The notes under the pieces: model-generated
The model's database searches: none
Told to the model about the DNA's origin: nothing
The model's input: only the letters and a program-made list of their open reading frames with translations
Made by a program: the position numbers and the translations under genes
Shown here: piece by piece, positions 11,299 through 22,663 of the stretch
Numbering within the stretch: the first letter of the stretch is position 1
How the letters are laid out: each line of letters begins with the position of its first letter
DNA from: Calliopum simillimum
Lineage: Eukaryota; Arthropoda; Insecta; Diptera; Lauxaniidae
Length of the DNA stretch: 64,000 bases
Assembly (NCBI GenBank): GCA_951812925.1
Contig: OX638368.1
Span: 70,466,422-70,530,421 of the forward strand
Reading direction: 5' to 3'

Positions 11299-11470
11299 TT
11301 TGTTTTTTAGGAGGTTTAACTAACCAATTATTTCCAATTGTAAATTAAAACATTTAAATACAATTTTTAGCCGACGTTTCGTCAATAGAATGTTGACATC
11401 TTCAGGGCTTTTATAAATTTTATTCTAAAACAGAAAACATTTCTTAAACTTTTACACAATAAAAACATAA
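11299..11470 (-). mobile_element. Solo Penelope-like terminal sequence
   Basis: This block has the terminal motif seen in the other PLE ends (CGTTTCG ... CATCTTCAGGG) but no coding sequence. It appears to be a truncated end left from an element of a fifth PLE family. Its left border is the gypsy TSD. Confidence 0.5.
11369..11409 (-). ncRNA. Hammerhead ribozyme motif, PLE type
   Basis: Reading the minus strand: helix I AGCC, core CTGAAGA, one extra T, helix II GTCAA/TTGAC with a 7-nt loop, core GAAA, two-base helix III (CG), then TC and helix I partner GGCT. All conserved core positions (CUGANGA, GAAA, UH) are present. The near-absent helix III means efficient cleavage would need a dimeric fold, as reported for PLE hammerheads. 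The extra base after CTGAAGA is atypical. Confidence 0.6.
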
Positions 11471-11750
11471 ACATCAAGTAAGTTTTAAATTATATTTCAC
11501 AATAAAGTCCTGGTCATTTTCGGACTGTAAACTAGTGTTCCCAGCGCACATAGGGGTATCTGAGTTAAAAAACTGGTCAAAATTAATAACTCCGAAACTA
11601 CTCGTCCGATTTTGGAAATTGAGGTGCCATTTTATTCAGATTATTCAGACGATCAAAACAATTACAGACTCGTTTACAAAAGTTGTCAATAAAGGGCGCT
11701 GTAGACAAGTCAAATTTTTGAGAACTTTTAGTTCCTGTATAACTGAGCCG

Positions 11751-13009
11751 TAGGGCTGTTCAAAAAAAAAAAAAAAATTTTTCGAATTTCCAAGATATAC
11801 TTTGGCATCACGATCTACATTATGTCAGAATATCCCAAAAAAAATTTCAGATTTTTAAATTCATATTTAAAGGTGGCTCAAAGCAGAAATATATTTTTAT
11901 TATTTTTTTTTAGCATTAATTATAAAATGTTGTCAAACAATTTGAAAAATTTGTTTTAGAGTAACTTAAAAACATTAATTTTGTTTGTTTTTTAATGAAC
12001 TTTAAAACCTACGTTGTAATTTTGACAAAAAAATTTTTACACTTCTTAAAAAACGAAAAACTGCCCTAAGAAGGCGAAATTTTACGGTTTTTCAAAGAAA
12101 AAAGTCATCGTGCTTTAAACGAAATGAACATTTTTTAATTTACAAGATCTTATTCAAAAGAGCTCTTAAAAACTTTCAAGACAAGACATGTTAAGACTTT
12201 TTTGGGTCAGCAGGCTCGATGACATAACGTTTGAAACATAGTAATGCAGCCCTGTGAAAGGCAAAACGCTTTTTACTCAAGAGGGAGGCATCTTACAAAA
12301 AAGTGCCCATGGCATAAAATGCTTAAAATCATCCAAGGAATAAGTGTTTTTTTTTTTTTACTTAATTTTAGAAAAAAATATTTTTTAACGTCATTTTTAA
12401 TAAACTTTTAAAAAAAAAAATTCACACTTGTTCCTTGGATGATTCTAAGCATTTTATGCCATGAGCACTTTTTTGTAAGATGCCTCTCTCTGGAGTAAAA
12501 AAGCGTTTTGCCTTTCACCGGGCTGCATTACTATGTTTTAAACGTTATGTCATGGAGCCTGCTGGCCCAAAAAAGTCTTAACATGTCTTGTCTTGAAGGT
12601 TTTTAAGAGCTCTTTTGAATAAGATCTTGTAAATTAAAAAATGTTCATTTCGTTTAAAGCACACGATAACTTTTTTCTTTGAAAAACCGTAAAATTTCGC
12701 CTTCTTAGGGCAGTTTTTCGTTTTTTAAGAAGATTTTTGTCAAAATTACAACGTAGGTTTTAAAGTTCATTAAAAAACAAACAAAATTAATGTTTTTAAA
12801 TTGCTCTAAAACAAATTTTTCAAATTGTTTGACAACATTTTATAATTAATGTTAGAAAAAAAATAATAAAAATATATTTCTGCTTTGAGCCACCTTTAAA
12901 TATGAATTTAAAAATCTGAAAAATTTTTTGGGATACTCTGTCATGATGTAGATCGTGATGCTAAAGTATATCTTGGAAATTCGAAATTTTTTTTTTTTGA
13001 ACAGCCCTA
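11751..13009. mobile_element. hAT-like foldback element
   Basis: A 1259-bp near-perfect palindrome begins TAGGGCTGTTC and ends GAACAGCCCTA, with arms of about 590 bp around an ~80-bp loop. The 8-bp repeat CTGAGCCG flanks it (11743-11750, 13010-13017), as for hAT. No coding sequence. It split a segment that continues from 11471-11742 to 13018-13138. Confidence 0.8.
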
Positions 13010-13367
13010 CTGAGCCGGTTCTTATAAATTTTTTTTTTTTTCATATAACTAAAATGACAGTTTGATGGTATTAAAATTTTAAAATACATTCAATAGATGG
13101 CGCTGTACACATAATAATTGATGTAACTTTTAGGGCCTATGAGTTTTTTTTGCATCAATTTGTTGCATTGAGCTTGATGGTCACAAGATTTTAAAACGCT
13201 AATTAAATTTAAAACAATTTCATTATTAGCTACCAACAATGAAAATACATTGATGGTCGGAGCTTACTGTTCAGTGTTTTTGAGTAAAACAACAATAAAA
13301 ACACAAAAAACAAGGCAAAAATACACATAAATAAAAAAAGCAAAAAAATGTATCGGAAGGCTGGCTT

Positions 13368-13435
13368 GCGTTACTAGTTTCGGGACCCACCACAGGTCAA
13401 AATTGACTATAATAAGTCAATTCCTCATCAGACGC
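13368..13435 (-). ncRNA. Hammerhead ribozyme, array unit 1
   Basis: Minus strand: helix I GCGT, core CTGATGA, helix II closed by GG/CC and containing two hairpins (AATTGAC/GTCAATT and GACC/GGGTC), core GAAA, short helix III CTAG, cleavage triplet GTA, helix I partner ACGC. Every invariant core base is present. Type I topology. Confidence 0.75.
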
Positions 13436-13884
13436 TTTGCCGACATGTTATAGAATTCTGCAATAATACTTTATTTAACTTTTAGCATAGATTAGACGAG
13501 AATCACACAGCTACAAGAAAAACACAGCACATGCAAAAATTCCAATTTCTTTGTTTTTTCCCTTTATACGCATTGCCCTGCCGTTGTGAGTCATCGATAT
13601 TATACTATTTTTGCATAGCGCTTCGTTTGCAAGGTTTTTTGCCGAGACAAAACGAAGTAGCAAGCGCATTCGTATGTTTATCAGTTGGCTCTCTGAGATT
13701 TTCTAGTTTTTTAGTTTTTGGAACAGATGATGATTTACATTATTAGCTACCAACAATGAAAATACATTGATGGTCGGAGCTTACTGTTCAGTGTTTTAGA
13801 GTAAAACAACAATAAAAACACAAAAAACAAGGCAAAAATACACATAAATAAAAAAAGCAAAAAAATGTATCGGAAGGCTGGTTT

Positions 13885-13952
13885 GCGTTACTAGTTTCGG
13901 GACCCACCACATGTCAAAATTGACTATAATAAGTCAATTCCTCATCAGACGC
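13885..13952 (-). ncRNA. Hammerhead ribozyme, array unit 2
   Basis: Same fold as unit 1. One base change (ACATGTC for ACAGGTC on the plus strand) weakens the second hairpin inside helix II but leaves the catalytic core intact. Confidence 0.72.
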
Positions 13953-14399
13953 TTTGCCGACATCTTATAGAATTCTGCAAGCATACTTTATTTAACTTTT
14001 AGCATAGATTAGACGAGAATCACAGCTACAAGAAAAACACAGCACATGCAAAAATTCCAATTTCTTTGTTTTTTCCCTTTATATGCATTGCCCTGCCGTT
14101 GTGAGTCATCGATATTATACTATTTTTGCATAGCGCTTCGTTTGCAAGGTTTTTTGCCGAGACAAAACGAAGTAGCAAGCGCATTCGTATGTTTATCAGT
14201 TGGCTCTCTGAGATTTTCTAGTTTTTTAGTTTTTGGAACAGATGATGATTTACATTATTAGCTACCAACAATGAAAATACATTGATGGTCGGAGCTTACT
14301 GTTCAGTGTTTTAGAGTAAAACAACAATAAAAACACAAAAAACAAGGCAAAAATACACATAAATAAAAAAAGCAAAAAAATGTATCGGAAGGCTGGTTT

Positions 14400-14467
14400 G
14401 CGTTACTAGTTTCGGGACCCACCACATGTCAAAATTGACTATAATAAGTCAATTCCTCATCAGACGC
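14400..14467 (-). ncRNA. Hammerhead ribozyme, array unit 3
   Basis: Core and helices as in unit 2, including the same helix II substitution, which suggests units 2 and 3 are duplicates of each other. Confidence 0.72.
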
Positions 14468-14914
14468 TTTGCCGACATCTTATAGAATTCTGCAAGCATA
14501 CTTTATTTAACTTTTAGCATAGATTAGACGAGAATCACAGCTACAAGAAAAACACAGCACATGCAAAAATTCCAATTTCTTTGTTTTTTCCCTTTATATG
14601 CATTGCCCTGCCGTTGTGAGTCATCGATATTATACTATTTTTGCATAGCGCTTCGTTTGCAAGGTTTTTTGCCGAGACAAAACGAAGTAGCAAGCGCATT
14701 CGTATGTTTATCAGTTGGCTCTCTGAGATTTTCTAGTTTTTTAGTTTTTGGAACAGATGATGATTTACATTATTAGCTACCAACAATGAAAATACATTGA
14801 TGGTCGGAGCTTACTGTTCAGTGTTTTAGAGTAAAACAACAATAAAAACACAAAAAACAAGGCAAAAATACACATAAATAAAAAAAGCAAAAAAATGTAT
14901 CGGAAGGCTGGTTT

Positions 14915-14982
14915 GCGTTACTAGTTTCGGGACCCACCACAGGTCAAAATTGACTATAATAAGTAAATTCCTCATCAGACGC
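14915..14982 (-). ncRNA. Hammerhead ribozyme, array unit 4
   Basis: Intact CTGATGA, GAAA and GTA with helix I GCGT/ACGC. One change in the AATTGAC hairpin region (AAGTAAATT for AAGTCAATT on plus). Confidence 0.72.
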
Positions 14983-15426
14983 TTTGCCGACATCTTATAG
15001 AATTCTGCAAGCATACTTTATTTAACTTTTAGCATAGATTAGACGAGAATCACAGCTACAAGAAAAACACAGCACATGCAAAAATTCCAATTTCTTTGTT
15101 TTTCCCTTTATATGCATTGCCCTGCCGTTGTGAGTCATCGATATTATACTATTTTTGCATAGCGCTTCGTTTGCAAGGTTTTTTGCCGAGACAAAACGAA
15201 GTAGCAAGCGCATTCGTATGTTTATCAGTTGGCTCTCTGAGATTTTCTAGTTTTTTAGTTTTTGGAACAGATGATGATTTACATTATTAGCTACCAACAA
15301 TGAAAATACATTGATGGTCGGAGCTTACTGTTCAGTGTTTTTGAGTAAAACAACAATAAAAACACAAAAAACAAGGCAAAATACACATAAATAAAAAGGC
15401 AAAAAAATGTATCGGAAGGCTGGTTT

Positions 15427-15494
15427 GCGTTACTAGTTTCGGGACCCACCACAGGTCAAAATTGACTATAATAAGTCAATTCCTCATTAGACGC
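15427..15494 (-). ncRNA. Hammerhead ribozyme, array unit 5, core mutated
   Basis: The core reads CTAATGA, so the catalytic G5 is replaced by A. All other elements match unit 1. This unit nearest the inverted cap should be inactive. Confidence 0.65.
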
Positions 15495-15685
15495 TTTGCC
15501 GACATCTTATAGAATTCTGCAAGCATACTTTATTTAACTTTTTGTGTTTTTATTGTTGTTTTACTCAAAAACACTGAACAGTAAGCTCCGACCATCAATG
15601 TTTTTTTATTGTTGGTGGCTAATAATGTAAATCATCATCTATTCCAAAAACTAAAAAACTTAAAACAATTTCATTCCGCTATTTT

Positions 15686-15724
15686 CCCAACGTTTCGCCT
15701 ATTGGTTTTAGGCTTCCTCAGGGG
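15686..15724 (-). ncRNA. Hammerhead ribozyme motif at the PLE2 3' end
   Basis: Minus strand: CCC, CTGAGGA, extra A, helix II GCCT/AGGC with a 9-nt loop, GAAA, CG, TT, then GGG. It lies downstream of the PLE2 coding region on the same strand, in the terminal repeat. The cleavage triplet GTT is permitted but less favourable than GTC. Confidence 0.55.
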
Positions 15725-16005
15725 TATATTTTATTAGAAGAAAAACTACAATAAAAATAAATTTTTTTAAAACATTTTTAACAAATGACACTAAGATAAA
15801 TGCACTCACTTACATTAAAATTTTACATCGAAATCAATTAATTTAATGAAAAAGAATTGAATAAAAACACAATAAAAACATTAAACATTGAACATTTAAG
15901 ACTATTACTAGATAACACTGACTAATATAATTATAGTCCTCCCTATCGTTCACAGCTGTTTTTGCATTTTGCCTTATTCTAAGGCTCTCCAACGTCATTC
16001 TTACA

Positions 16006-16996
16006 TTATATCTCCGTTCTCTGTCTAATATTTTCGAAATCAGCTGTTTGTTGAATTGCTGTTAAATGTTTAGCTAAAGCTGTGATCTCTCTTTTGTGTT
16101 TTGCGTCTGCTTTGTGATCGTTTAGTCTTATGCCGAAAGCTCGTTTAGTTGTCCCTATGTAGATCGCATTGCACTTTTCCCTTTCTTTTCCGTTGCATTT
16201 TATTATCTTTGTTGGCTTGTATGCAAATGCTGCGTTCTCTTTCCTAATGTTTTTTACTGTTGTGTCATCCGTAAGTCTTGGTACGTATGGTAAGCTGAAA
16301 TATTGTTTAGGGTGACCAGCAGCATCATTGTTCCTTAAGTCCGGTTGAGGATTTTGTATATTTCTTAGATTTTTATTTATAAGATGGTTGATTAATTTTG
16401 GTGAGTAGTTGTTTTTGTGTAAAATTTTCTTAAGTTTTTCTATGTTTTGTTTTTGAAAATTTGTATGGCTTATTGTTAGTGCGGTTTTTATCATGTTTTT
16501 TGCTGTGTTTCTTCTGCCAAATGCTGTTGGTTTTGTGTACCAGTTAAATGTTATTGTGTTTTGTATCCTATGTATTGTATTTAAATAGGGTAGCGTGGAG
16601 TTTATTTCCTCTTCGACGGTAAATTGCAATTTGCTGTGGTATTTGTTAAAAGTTAAAAGTATCGTAGTCAAGTTGTTTTTATCTATAATGGTGAAAATGT
16701 CGTCAACGTATTTTACAAGAAACTTTTTTTTAATACCTATTTTTTCTAAATCTAATATTGCACATTTAATCAGGTCATCTAGTACAATATCGGCTATTGT
16801 GGGTGAAAGGGGGTTACCCATTGGCATGCCAAACGTGTATTTTATTTTTATATTGAAAATAGTTGTCTTTTAGACAAAAAGTTAAGATTTTTAAAAAATT
16901 GCTTTTAGGAATTTTGATGTGTTTTTCAATCGTCGTCCATTGATTCATTATAATCCTTATTGCTAATGTTGTTGGTATATTTGTAAATAAGGACAC
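16006..16996 (-). pseudogene. PLE2 reverse transcriptase palm, connector and GIY-YIG domain
   Basis: Frame 16996-16814 has SLFTNIPTTLA (RT) and overlaps frame 16827-16006, which starts MPMGNPLSPTIADIVLDDL, has an intact KYVDDIFTII catalytic box, a connector with SLPYVPRLTDD, and GIY-YIG residues CNAIYIGTTKRAFGIRLNDHK. A frameshift at about 16815-16860 separates the two. This is the best preserved catalytic core of the Penelope-like elements here except PLE4. The host of the TA insertion 17080-18290 is the region just upstream. Confidence 0.88.
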
Positions 16997-17079
16997 ACCG
17001 TCAAAGGAAAAAATCTGTCATTTGTGTTGTGCGTTTTGAAGTTCAAGCGTGTTTTTGATGTTAATATCCGATGATATTA

Positions 17080-18290
17080 GGGGAGGGGGGGGCTAGTGTG
17101 GACTGGGGGCTAGTGTGGACAAATTCAAATTCTCGCGCCGTTTTGAATTTTTTGTTTCTGTTTTATATTTTTCAAGTTGGTATTTGCACTCTGCATCACC
17201 AAAAAAAAAAATTCATTTGTTGACAGTTCAGCTTTCCATGATAACGTGACCGAACGTGTTTTACGCAGCAAAAGTAATTTTTTTGTTGTTTCGTAATTTC
17301 AGTGATACTTTTAAACTAATTATTCTTCTGCTGCAGTGTTAATAGATAATACAACTTAAAATAGTGTTTATTTAAACCATTGAAATTATTTTTGAAGAAC
17401 TTTTCCGTAAGATTAAAAAAAACTATTTTTGTTTAAAAAGACATGAAGGGGCTAGTGTGGACATGTCCACATCAGCTGAAATGACTCCAGAAATCGTCAG
17501 ATTATTTCTAAAAGCAGTTCCAAGAAAGTAAGTTACTAAAAAGAAGAACGACAGATTCACGCAGCCCGATTTACCGGATACCAGCGAAATTTACCGAAAT
17601 GAAATAGTGGCAAAGCTGTCACAACCACAACAACTGTCGAAAATACCGCGATCAGCAAGTTATATGAAGTTTGAAACAACATGGACAAAAAGTATGATAT
17701 TTTGGCCAAATTGTCACGATCCACGGATCTGAAGATTTCGACAAAACTTTTCTAAAAAGAAAGAACAATAGATTCACGTATCCCGATATACCGGATACCA
17801 GCCAAATTCACCGAAATGAAAAAGTGGCAAAGCTGCCACAAGCACAACAACTGCCGGGAACATCTCGATCAGCAAATTATATGAAGTTTGATATAAATTT
17901 CTCCAAATACAACATGGGATAGCAGTTAATTTTTTATTTGTATTATTATTTGTATTACATCATTATTTTCTTGAATAAACATGTATCTGAACTCTTTCTT
18001 AACGTTTTTGTATGAATTATCAAGTTTCTTATGTTGTCCACATTAGCCCCCAGTTAAATCAATGGTTGTCCACACTAGCCCCGTATAAGGGGTTAGTGTG
18101 GACAAATGTAAGCTCTTTTTCAAATGCGTTAATAAAGCATTTATGAAAATAAAAAATCATAACTATTGATGCAATTATGAAGGCGAGAGGTATAAGTAAT
18201 CGTTAAAAATAACTTTATTACAAAAATGATATATTAACATATATAATTTTGTAATTATATAAAAATTGTCCACACTAGCCCCCCCTCCCC
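17080..18290 (+). mobile_element. TA-flanked non-autonomous element, possibly pogo-like
   Basis: Termini GGGGAGGGGGGGGCTAGTGTG and the complement bound a 1211-bp insert between TA dinucleotides (17078-17079, 18291-18292), dividing PLE2 coding sequence. The motif GGGGCTAGTGTGGAC recurs in both orientations at the ends and inside (near 17087, 17102, 17452, 18036, 18068, 18096). A short frame from 17464 begins MSTSAEMTPEIVRLFLKAVP, resembling the C-terminal tail of pogo/Tigger transposases, and a related ~45-residue stretch occurs twice (about 17541 and 17755). Superfamily assignment is tentative; the insertion itself is clear. Confidence 0.7.
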
Positions 18291-18299
18291 TATGTGTTT

Positions 18300-19445
18300 T
18301 AGTATTTCACCTACACGTTGTGTTAATTTGTAGCAAGGGACATTCACGGACGATGAAATTGGACGTAGTGGCATGTCGGGCTTGTGAATCTTGGGTAAGC
18401 CATATAACTTTGGGGCACTGCCTGTTGAGCAGGATAAGTTGAATTTGGTCCGTTTATCTATGTAATCTTTTTTGTATAAGTGATTGACGATATCGTTGTT
18501 TGTTCTTTCTAGTTTTTGTGACGGATCTATTAGTATGGTTTTCTACGTGTTTTTTTCTTCAAGAAATTTTTGCATTTTGTTTTCATATTCTTCCTTGTAC
18601 ATCATGACCGTTTTGTTACCTTTATCTGCTGTTGTCACATTTATTTGATCTTTATGTTTGTCTAATAGTTTTTTCGTTGATTTATATTGTATATTTGCGT
18701 TATGAATTTTTCTTTTGACTTTAGCTTACGTTTTCGCATGAAATTCATCATATTTAGATCTGGCCACCTCTTTTTCATTTTCGTCTTCAATTGTCTGTAT
18801 GTATTGTTCTAAATCTGCTATTATGTGTATAGGTGAAATATTGTCATTCTGAGTGGGTAACGCGAATTTTTTGCCTACAGATAAAAGCCACTTACTTGGT
18901 TCGGGAATGTCTATATTCGTGTTATTTACGAACCACTCTTCATTATAAATTATGTTAAACTCGCTGAATTTGTTGTTGATAAGTTTTTCTAACTTTGAAT
19001 GTTGTTTTTGGTTAATTTTATCCGTTTTCTGTTTTGCTCCTTATCGTTGCGTTTTCATGAATGTCTCAAATTCTGTAGTGTTTAAAGTTCCTTTTATTGT
19101 ATTCCTAGTCTGAATTATGTTTTTTTTTATGGACTTTATGTTAACGATAGTTTGTGAAATTTCCAGGTTTAGTAGTTTTGTATGGAAGTTGTCAAGTGTT
19201 TTTTCTAGATCTCTTTTAAGAGAAACAGCTGATATTGTAGATTCTATATATGTTGTTGTGTAGGATATGTGTTTGGGTATAACGCTGTGTTGTCTGCATG
19301 AGAGTAGAAATTTTAGGCGCTCTGTCAGTTTATTCTCTTTAATAACTTGTTTGCTAAAATGTTTGAGTGTGTTGCAGGTCTCTATGTTGTATTTGTATTG
19401 TATATGTTGATAAAAGTTTTTCATTTTGTTGTGTTTTCCCTCCAA
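18300..19445 (-). pseudogene. PLE2 N-terminal and RT finger region
   Basis: Frame 19445-19041 is an open 134-residue N-terminal segment, lysine-rich and helical, like the N-terminal domain of Penelope-like proteins. Downstream to 18300 the minus strand carries interrupted RT N-terminal motifs (an ADKGNKTVMM-like block near 18600-18630). Stops and shifts make it non-functional. It is separated from the palm by the insertion 17080-18290. Confidence 0.65.
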
Positions 19446-19817
19446 AAAATTTTTATACTTCTATTTAATCGGCAGGCTCTCCGTAATGATATGATTTTTA
19501 AGTTGATTTGACCAATTCATTTAGTTGAAATATGAGTTTTTTTGCATCAATTTGTTGCATTGAGCTTGATGGTCACAAGATTTTAAAACGCTAAATAAAA
19601 TTAAAACAATTTCATTCCGCTATTTTCCCAACGTTATTATTTTTATTAAGCGTTTTAAAATCTTGTGACCATCAATCTCAATGCAACAAATTGATGCAAA
19701 AAACTCATATTTCAACCAAATAAATTGGTCAAATCAACTTAAAAATCAAAAGGTAATTAGTCAAATTCCGACAAAGATTTCAAGTTTTATCACTACCATT
19801 TAGCAGTAACGCGTATA

Positions 19818-20558
19818 CGTAGGCTGCTATATATATTTCTGGCCTAGGCAACACTTAGTGTTGCCAGGTGCAATCTGACATTTCCATTGGAAAGTTTGAA
19901 ATTTTTTAGCATAAACGTACTCACGACGTTTTATGTACAAGTGCTATTTGTTTTGTTTACAGTGAGTTCAGAAAATCAATTTTTCTATTGATAATTTAAG
20001 CTATTGATAAGCTATTGATAAATTATGGGGTTTCCAACGAGAACAAACGTTTTTTACAACTAAGTGTTCATGCAAAATCGAATGTATTGGAGTGGAACTA
20101 ATGTGCAAAGATGCCTCTATCTCACAATATGCCACATGACGATCTTGCATTATCAGTTCATGCACTGTATCGATGTTTTGTGGCACAACAACTGATTTTG
20201 GACGACCTTCACGGAATTCGTCTTTGAGCGAGCGTCGGCCACGATTGTATTCATTAAACCAGTTTAGGATGGTGCTTCATTGCCCTACAAAGGTTTAAGT
20301 TCATCGATGCACTCTTGTCGTGATAATCCACGTCGAAAGTTGTGAAAAATAATCGCATGAAAATGTTTACGAGTTAATTCCATTTTTTTGCCAAATTGAT
20401 TTTTTCAAGTCACTGTAAACAACACAAATGATCGTCGTACGTCAAAGCGTTCTGAGTACGTTTATGCTTAAAAATGTCAAACTTTCCAATGGAAATGTCA
20501 GATTACACCTGGCAACACTTAGTGTTGCCTAGGCCCTAAATATATACAGCAGCCCACG
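19818..20558 (-). mobile_element. Deleted mariner relic with long TIRs
   Basis: Flanked by TA (19816-19817, 20559-20560). The ends CGTAGGCTGCTATATATATT and CGTGGGCTGCTGTATATATT (read inward) start inverted repeats of about 165 bp, longer than in typical mariners. At 741 bp more than a third is missing. TIRs include the palindromic block GGCAACACTTAGTGTTGCC. Confidence 0.85.
20001..20382 (-). pseudogene. mariner transposase N-terminal fragment
   Basis: Minus-strand reading gives MELTRKHFHAIIFHNFRRGL, then after a frameshift FNEYNRGRRSLKDEFREGRP, then ELIMQDRHVAYCEIEASL and ILHEHLVVKNVCSRWKPHNL. These are the two helix-turn-helix regions of a mariner transposase; the catalytic D,D34D half is deleted. 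It belongs to a different mariner lineage from 10286 and 39333. Confidence 0.85.
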
Positions 20559-20899
20559 TATATGCTTATGTCTGTTTCAAAATTTAAGTGTTTGTAGGAA
20601 GTATGCGTATTTATGAACCAACCTATATAAAAAATTCTACTAATTTCGTTTTTTTTTCGTTTGGTTTCTCTAAAAAATAAAAATATCACATGTATAGGCG
20701 TTAGCAAAAAATGCAGCTATTTTGTCAATCGGAAATATTCGGAACCAAATTTTGCAGCTTAAGTTACAAAAAGATTTCATTTATGAGAATTTTTGGAAGA
20801 GAAAATTGGGACTCGTGAGGATCAATTACTTTTCTTCTATTAAAAATTTACAATTTTTCAATAAAAAATACTCATCTACTTATAAGACTTCAACACACT

Positions 20900-22663
20900 C
20901 ACGCCTGTCCTGTGGGTGATTTGAATAAAATTTTCGAGTACCCCCATTTTTTTTTACGGAATTCTGTTAAGCATCGTATTTCGACATGTTTTCAATAAAA
21001 AATTTCAAAATCCTTAGAGCACTTCGGAAATGATCGGCTAACGAATGATTTTTCATGTTGCTTTAGCCGAAGCAAAAAAGGATAATTCTGAAAAATAGTT
21101 CCAAATGAATTTTTTTTTTCCGGAATTGTATTCACTAATGCATAAAAAATATCGTGTGAAAAGTACATTGCAAAATCGTGTGCCCAAAAATAGTTATTCA
21201 AGGTCAAAAGTTGCGAAAATAAATTTTTTTCAATTATTTCGCTTACGGCTGCAATTACGAAAAAATAGTGGTTAACAGTTATTTGTTGAGTACACAGTTT
21301 TTTAACTTCAATGATTTACTACGAAAAAGCCTCAAACATTTTTTTCCTACTACTCATGGTTTAGGAAGTATGTCAATTTAAAAAGTTTTAAAACTTCAAG
21401 ATATTTATATGTTGTACGTTTTAAATTGAGATAACTCTCGAACGACTAATCGCACAAAAAAAGTAAATATATAATTGTTTGTAGAAAATTATATTTTCTA
21501 CAAACCATTCTCAGCTTTTTCTTTCGTAGGACCTATGGTTTAGGAGATATTTTTTACAAACTGTTCAAATTTTGAAAAACTAGTATTTAAGGAAATCTCT
21601 GGAGCTGTTTTCGCTTGATAAAAACTATCGGGATGTATTTTATTAACATTTACATGATCTTCAAATAATATTTGATACGAAATAATTATCGAAAAATTTT
21701 TTTACTTAAAAAAAAAAAAATGGCGAATTTTGTGTAAATTCTTTAAGTTTTGAATAAAAAATTTCTTTGAAAGAAGTATGATGAATCTTGGTCTAGTTTT
21801 TATGAATTTTTTATTAGATTTGTAGACGTGAATGTTCGAAATTTTTACGTTTTCGCCAATTTTTTTTTTTTTTTTTTTCAAGTAAAAAAATTTCTCGATA
21901 ATTCGTATCAAATATTATTTGAAGATCATGTAAATGTTAATAAAATAGATCCCGATAGTTTTTATCAAGCGAAAACAGCTCCAGAGATTTCCTTAAATAC
22001 TAGTTTTTCAAAATTTGAACAGTTTGTGAAAAATATCTCCTAAACCATAGGTCCTCCGAAAGAAAAAGCTGAGAATGGTTTGTAGAAAATATAATTTTCT
22101 ACAAACAAGTATATATTTAATTTTTTTGTGCGATTAGTCGTTCGAGAGTTATCTTAATTTAAAACGTACAACATATAAATATCTTGAAGTTTTAGAACTT
22201 TTTAAATTGACATAGGAAAAAAATTTGTGTGAGGCTTTTTCGTAGTAAATCATTGAAGTTAAAAAACTGTGTACTCAACAAATAACTGATAACCACTATT
22301 TTTTTGTAATTGCAGCCGTAAGCGAAATAATTGAAAAAAATTAATTTTCGCAACTTTTGACCTTGAATAACTTTTTTTGGGCATACGATTTTGCAATGTA
22401 CTTTTCACACGATATTTTTTATGCATTAGTGAATACAATTCCGGAAAAAAAAAATTCATTTGGAACTATTTTTCAGAATTATCCCTTTTTGCTTCGGCTA
22501 AGGCAACATGGAAATCATTCGTTAGCCGATCATTTCCGAAGTGCTCTAAGAATTTTGAAATTTTTTATTGAAAACATGTCGAAATACGATGTTTAACAGA
22601 ATTCCGTAAAAAAAAATGGGGGTACTCGAAAATTTTATTCAAATCACCCACAGGACAGGCGTG
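20900..22663. mobile_element. Large foldback element
   Basis: The end CACGCCTGTCCTGTGGGTGA is exactly complemented at 22644-22663, and the two ~820-bp arms match throughout around a ~130-bp loop near 21730-21860. CACT precedes and follows the element (20896-20899, 22664-22667), a candidate 4-bp TSD. All open frames inside are palindrome-derived. Confidence 0.75.

Larger units (their letters stand above)
13225..15659 (-). mobile_element. Retrozyme-like array: five ~515-bp hammerhead units with 5' inverted cap
   Basis: Nearly identical units repeat at spacings of 517, 515, 515 and 512 bp. The last ~119 bp (15541-15659) are an inverted copy of the unit junction, placing an inverted cap at the 5' end of the ribozyme strand. 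The whole is flanked by TTAAAACAATTTCATT at 13209-13224 and 15660-15675; the uninterrupted site is seen once near 19605. A 14-16-bp TSD with an inverted end matches PLE-type integration. It has no convincing protein. High identity between units points to recent amplification or rolling-circle-type copying. Confidence 0.8.
13139..19760 (-). mobile_element. PLE2: Penelope-like element with terminal repeats and two insertions
   Basis: The terminal sequence TTTTTTTGCATCAATTTGTT ... TTAAAACAATTTCATTCCGC occurs at 13139-13224 continuing at 15660, and again at 19530-19633. An inverted partial copy follows at about 19652-19760, i.e. upstream on the element strand. Coding blocks lie between on the minus strand. 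A ribozyme array (13225-15659) sits in the 3' terminal repeat and a TA-flanked element (17080-18290) in the coding region. An inverted partial copy at the 5' end and terminal repeats are known Penelope features. Confidence 0.8.

Noticed and set aside
13531..15290. A 71-residue open frame repeated in each ~515-bp unit
   Set aside because: It is conserved only because the units are recent copies; it is opposite to the ribozyme strand, has no recognisable domain, and the older copy at 1609-3462 does not preserve it.
21702..22596. Several 60-80 residue frames
   Set aside because: They mirror each other across the palindrome 20900-22663 and have no conserved domain.
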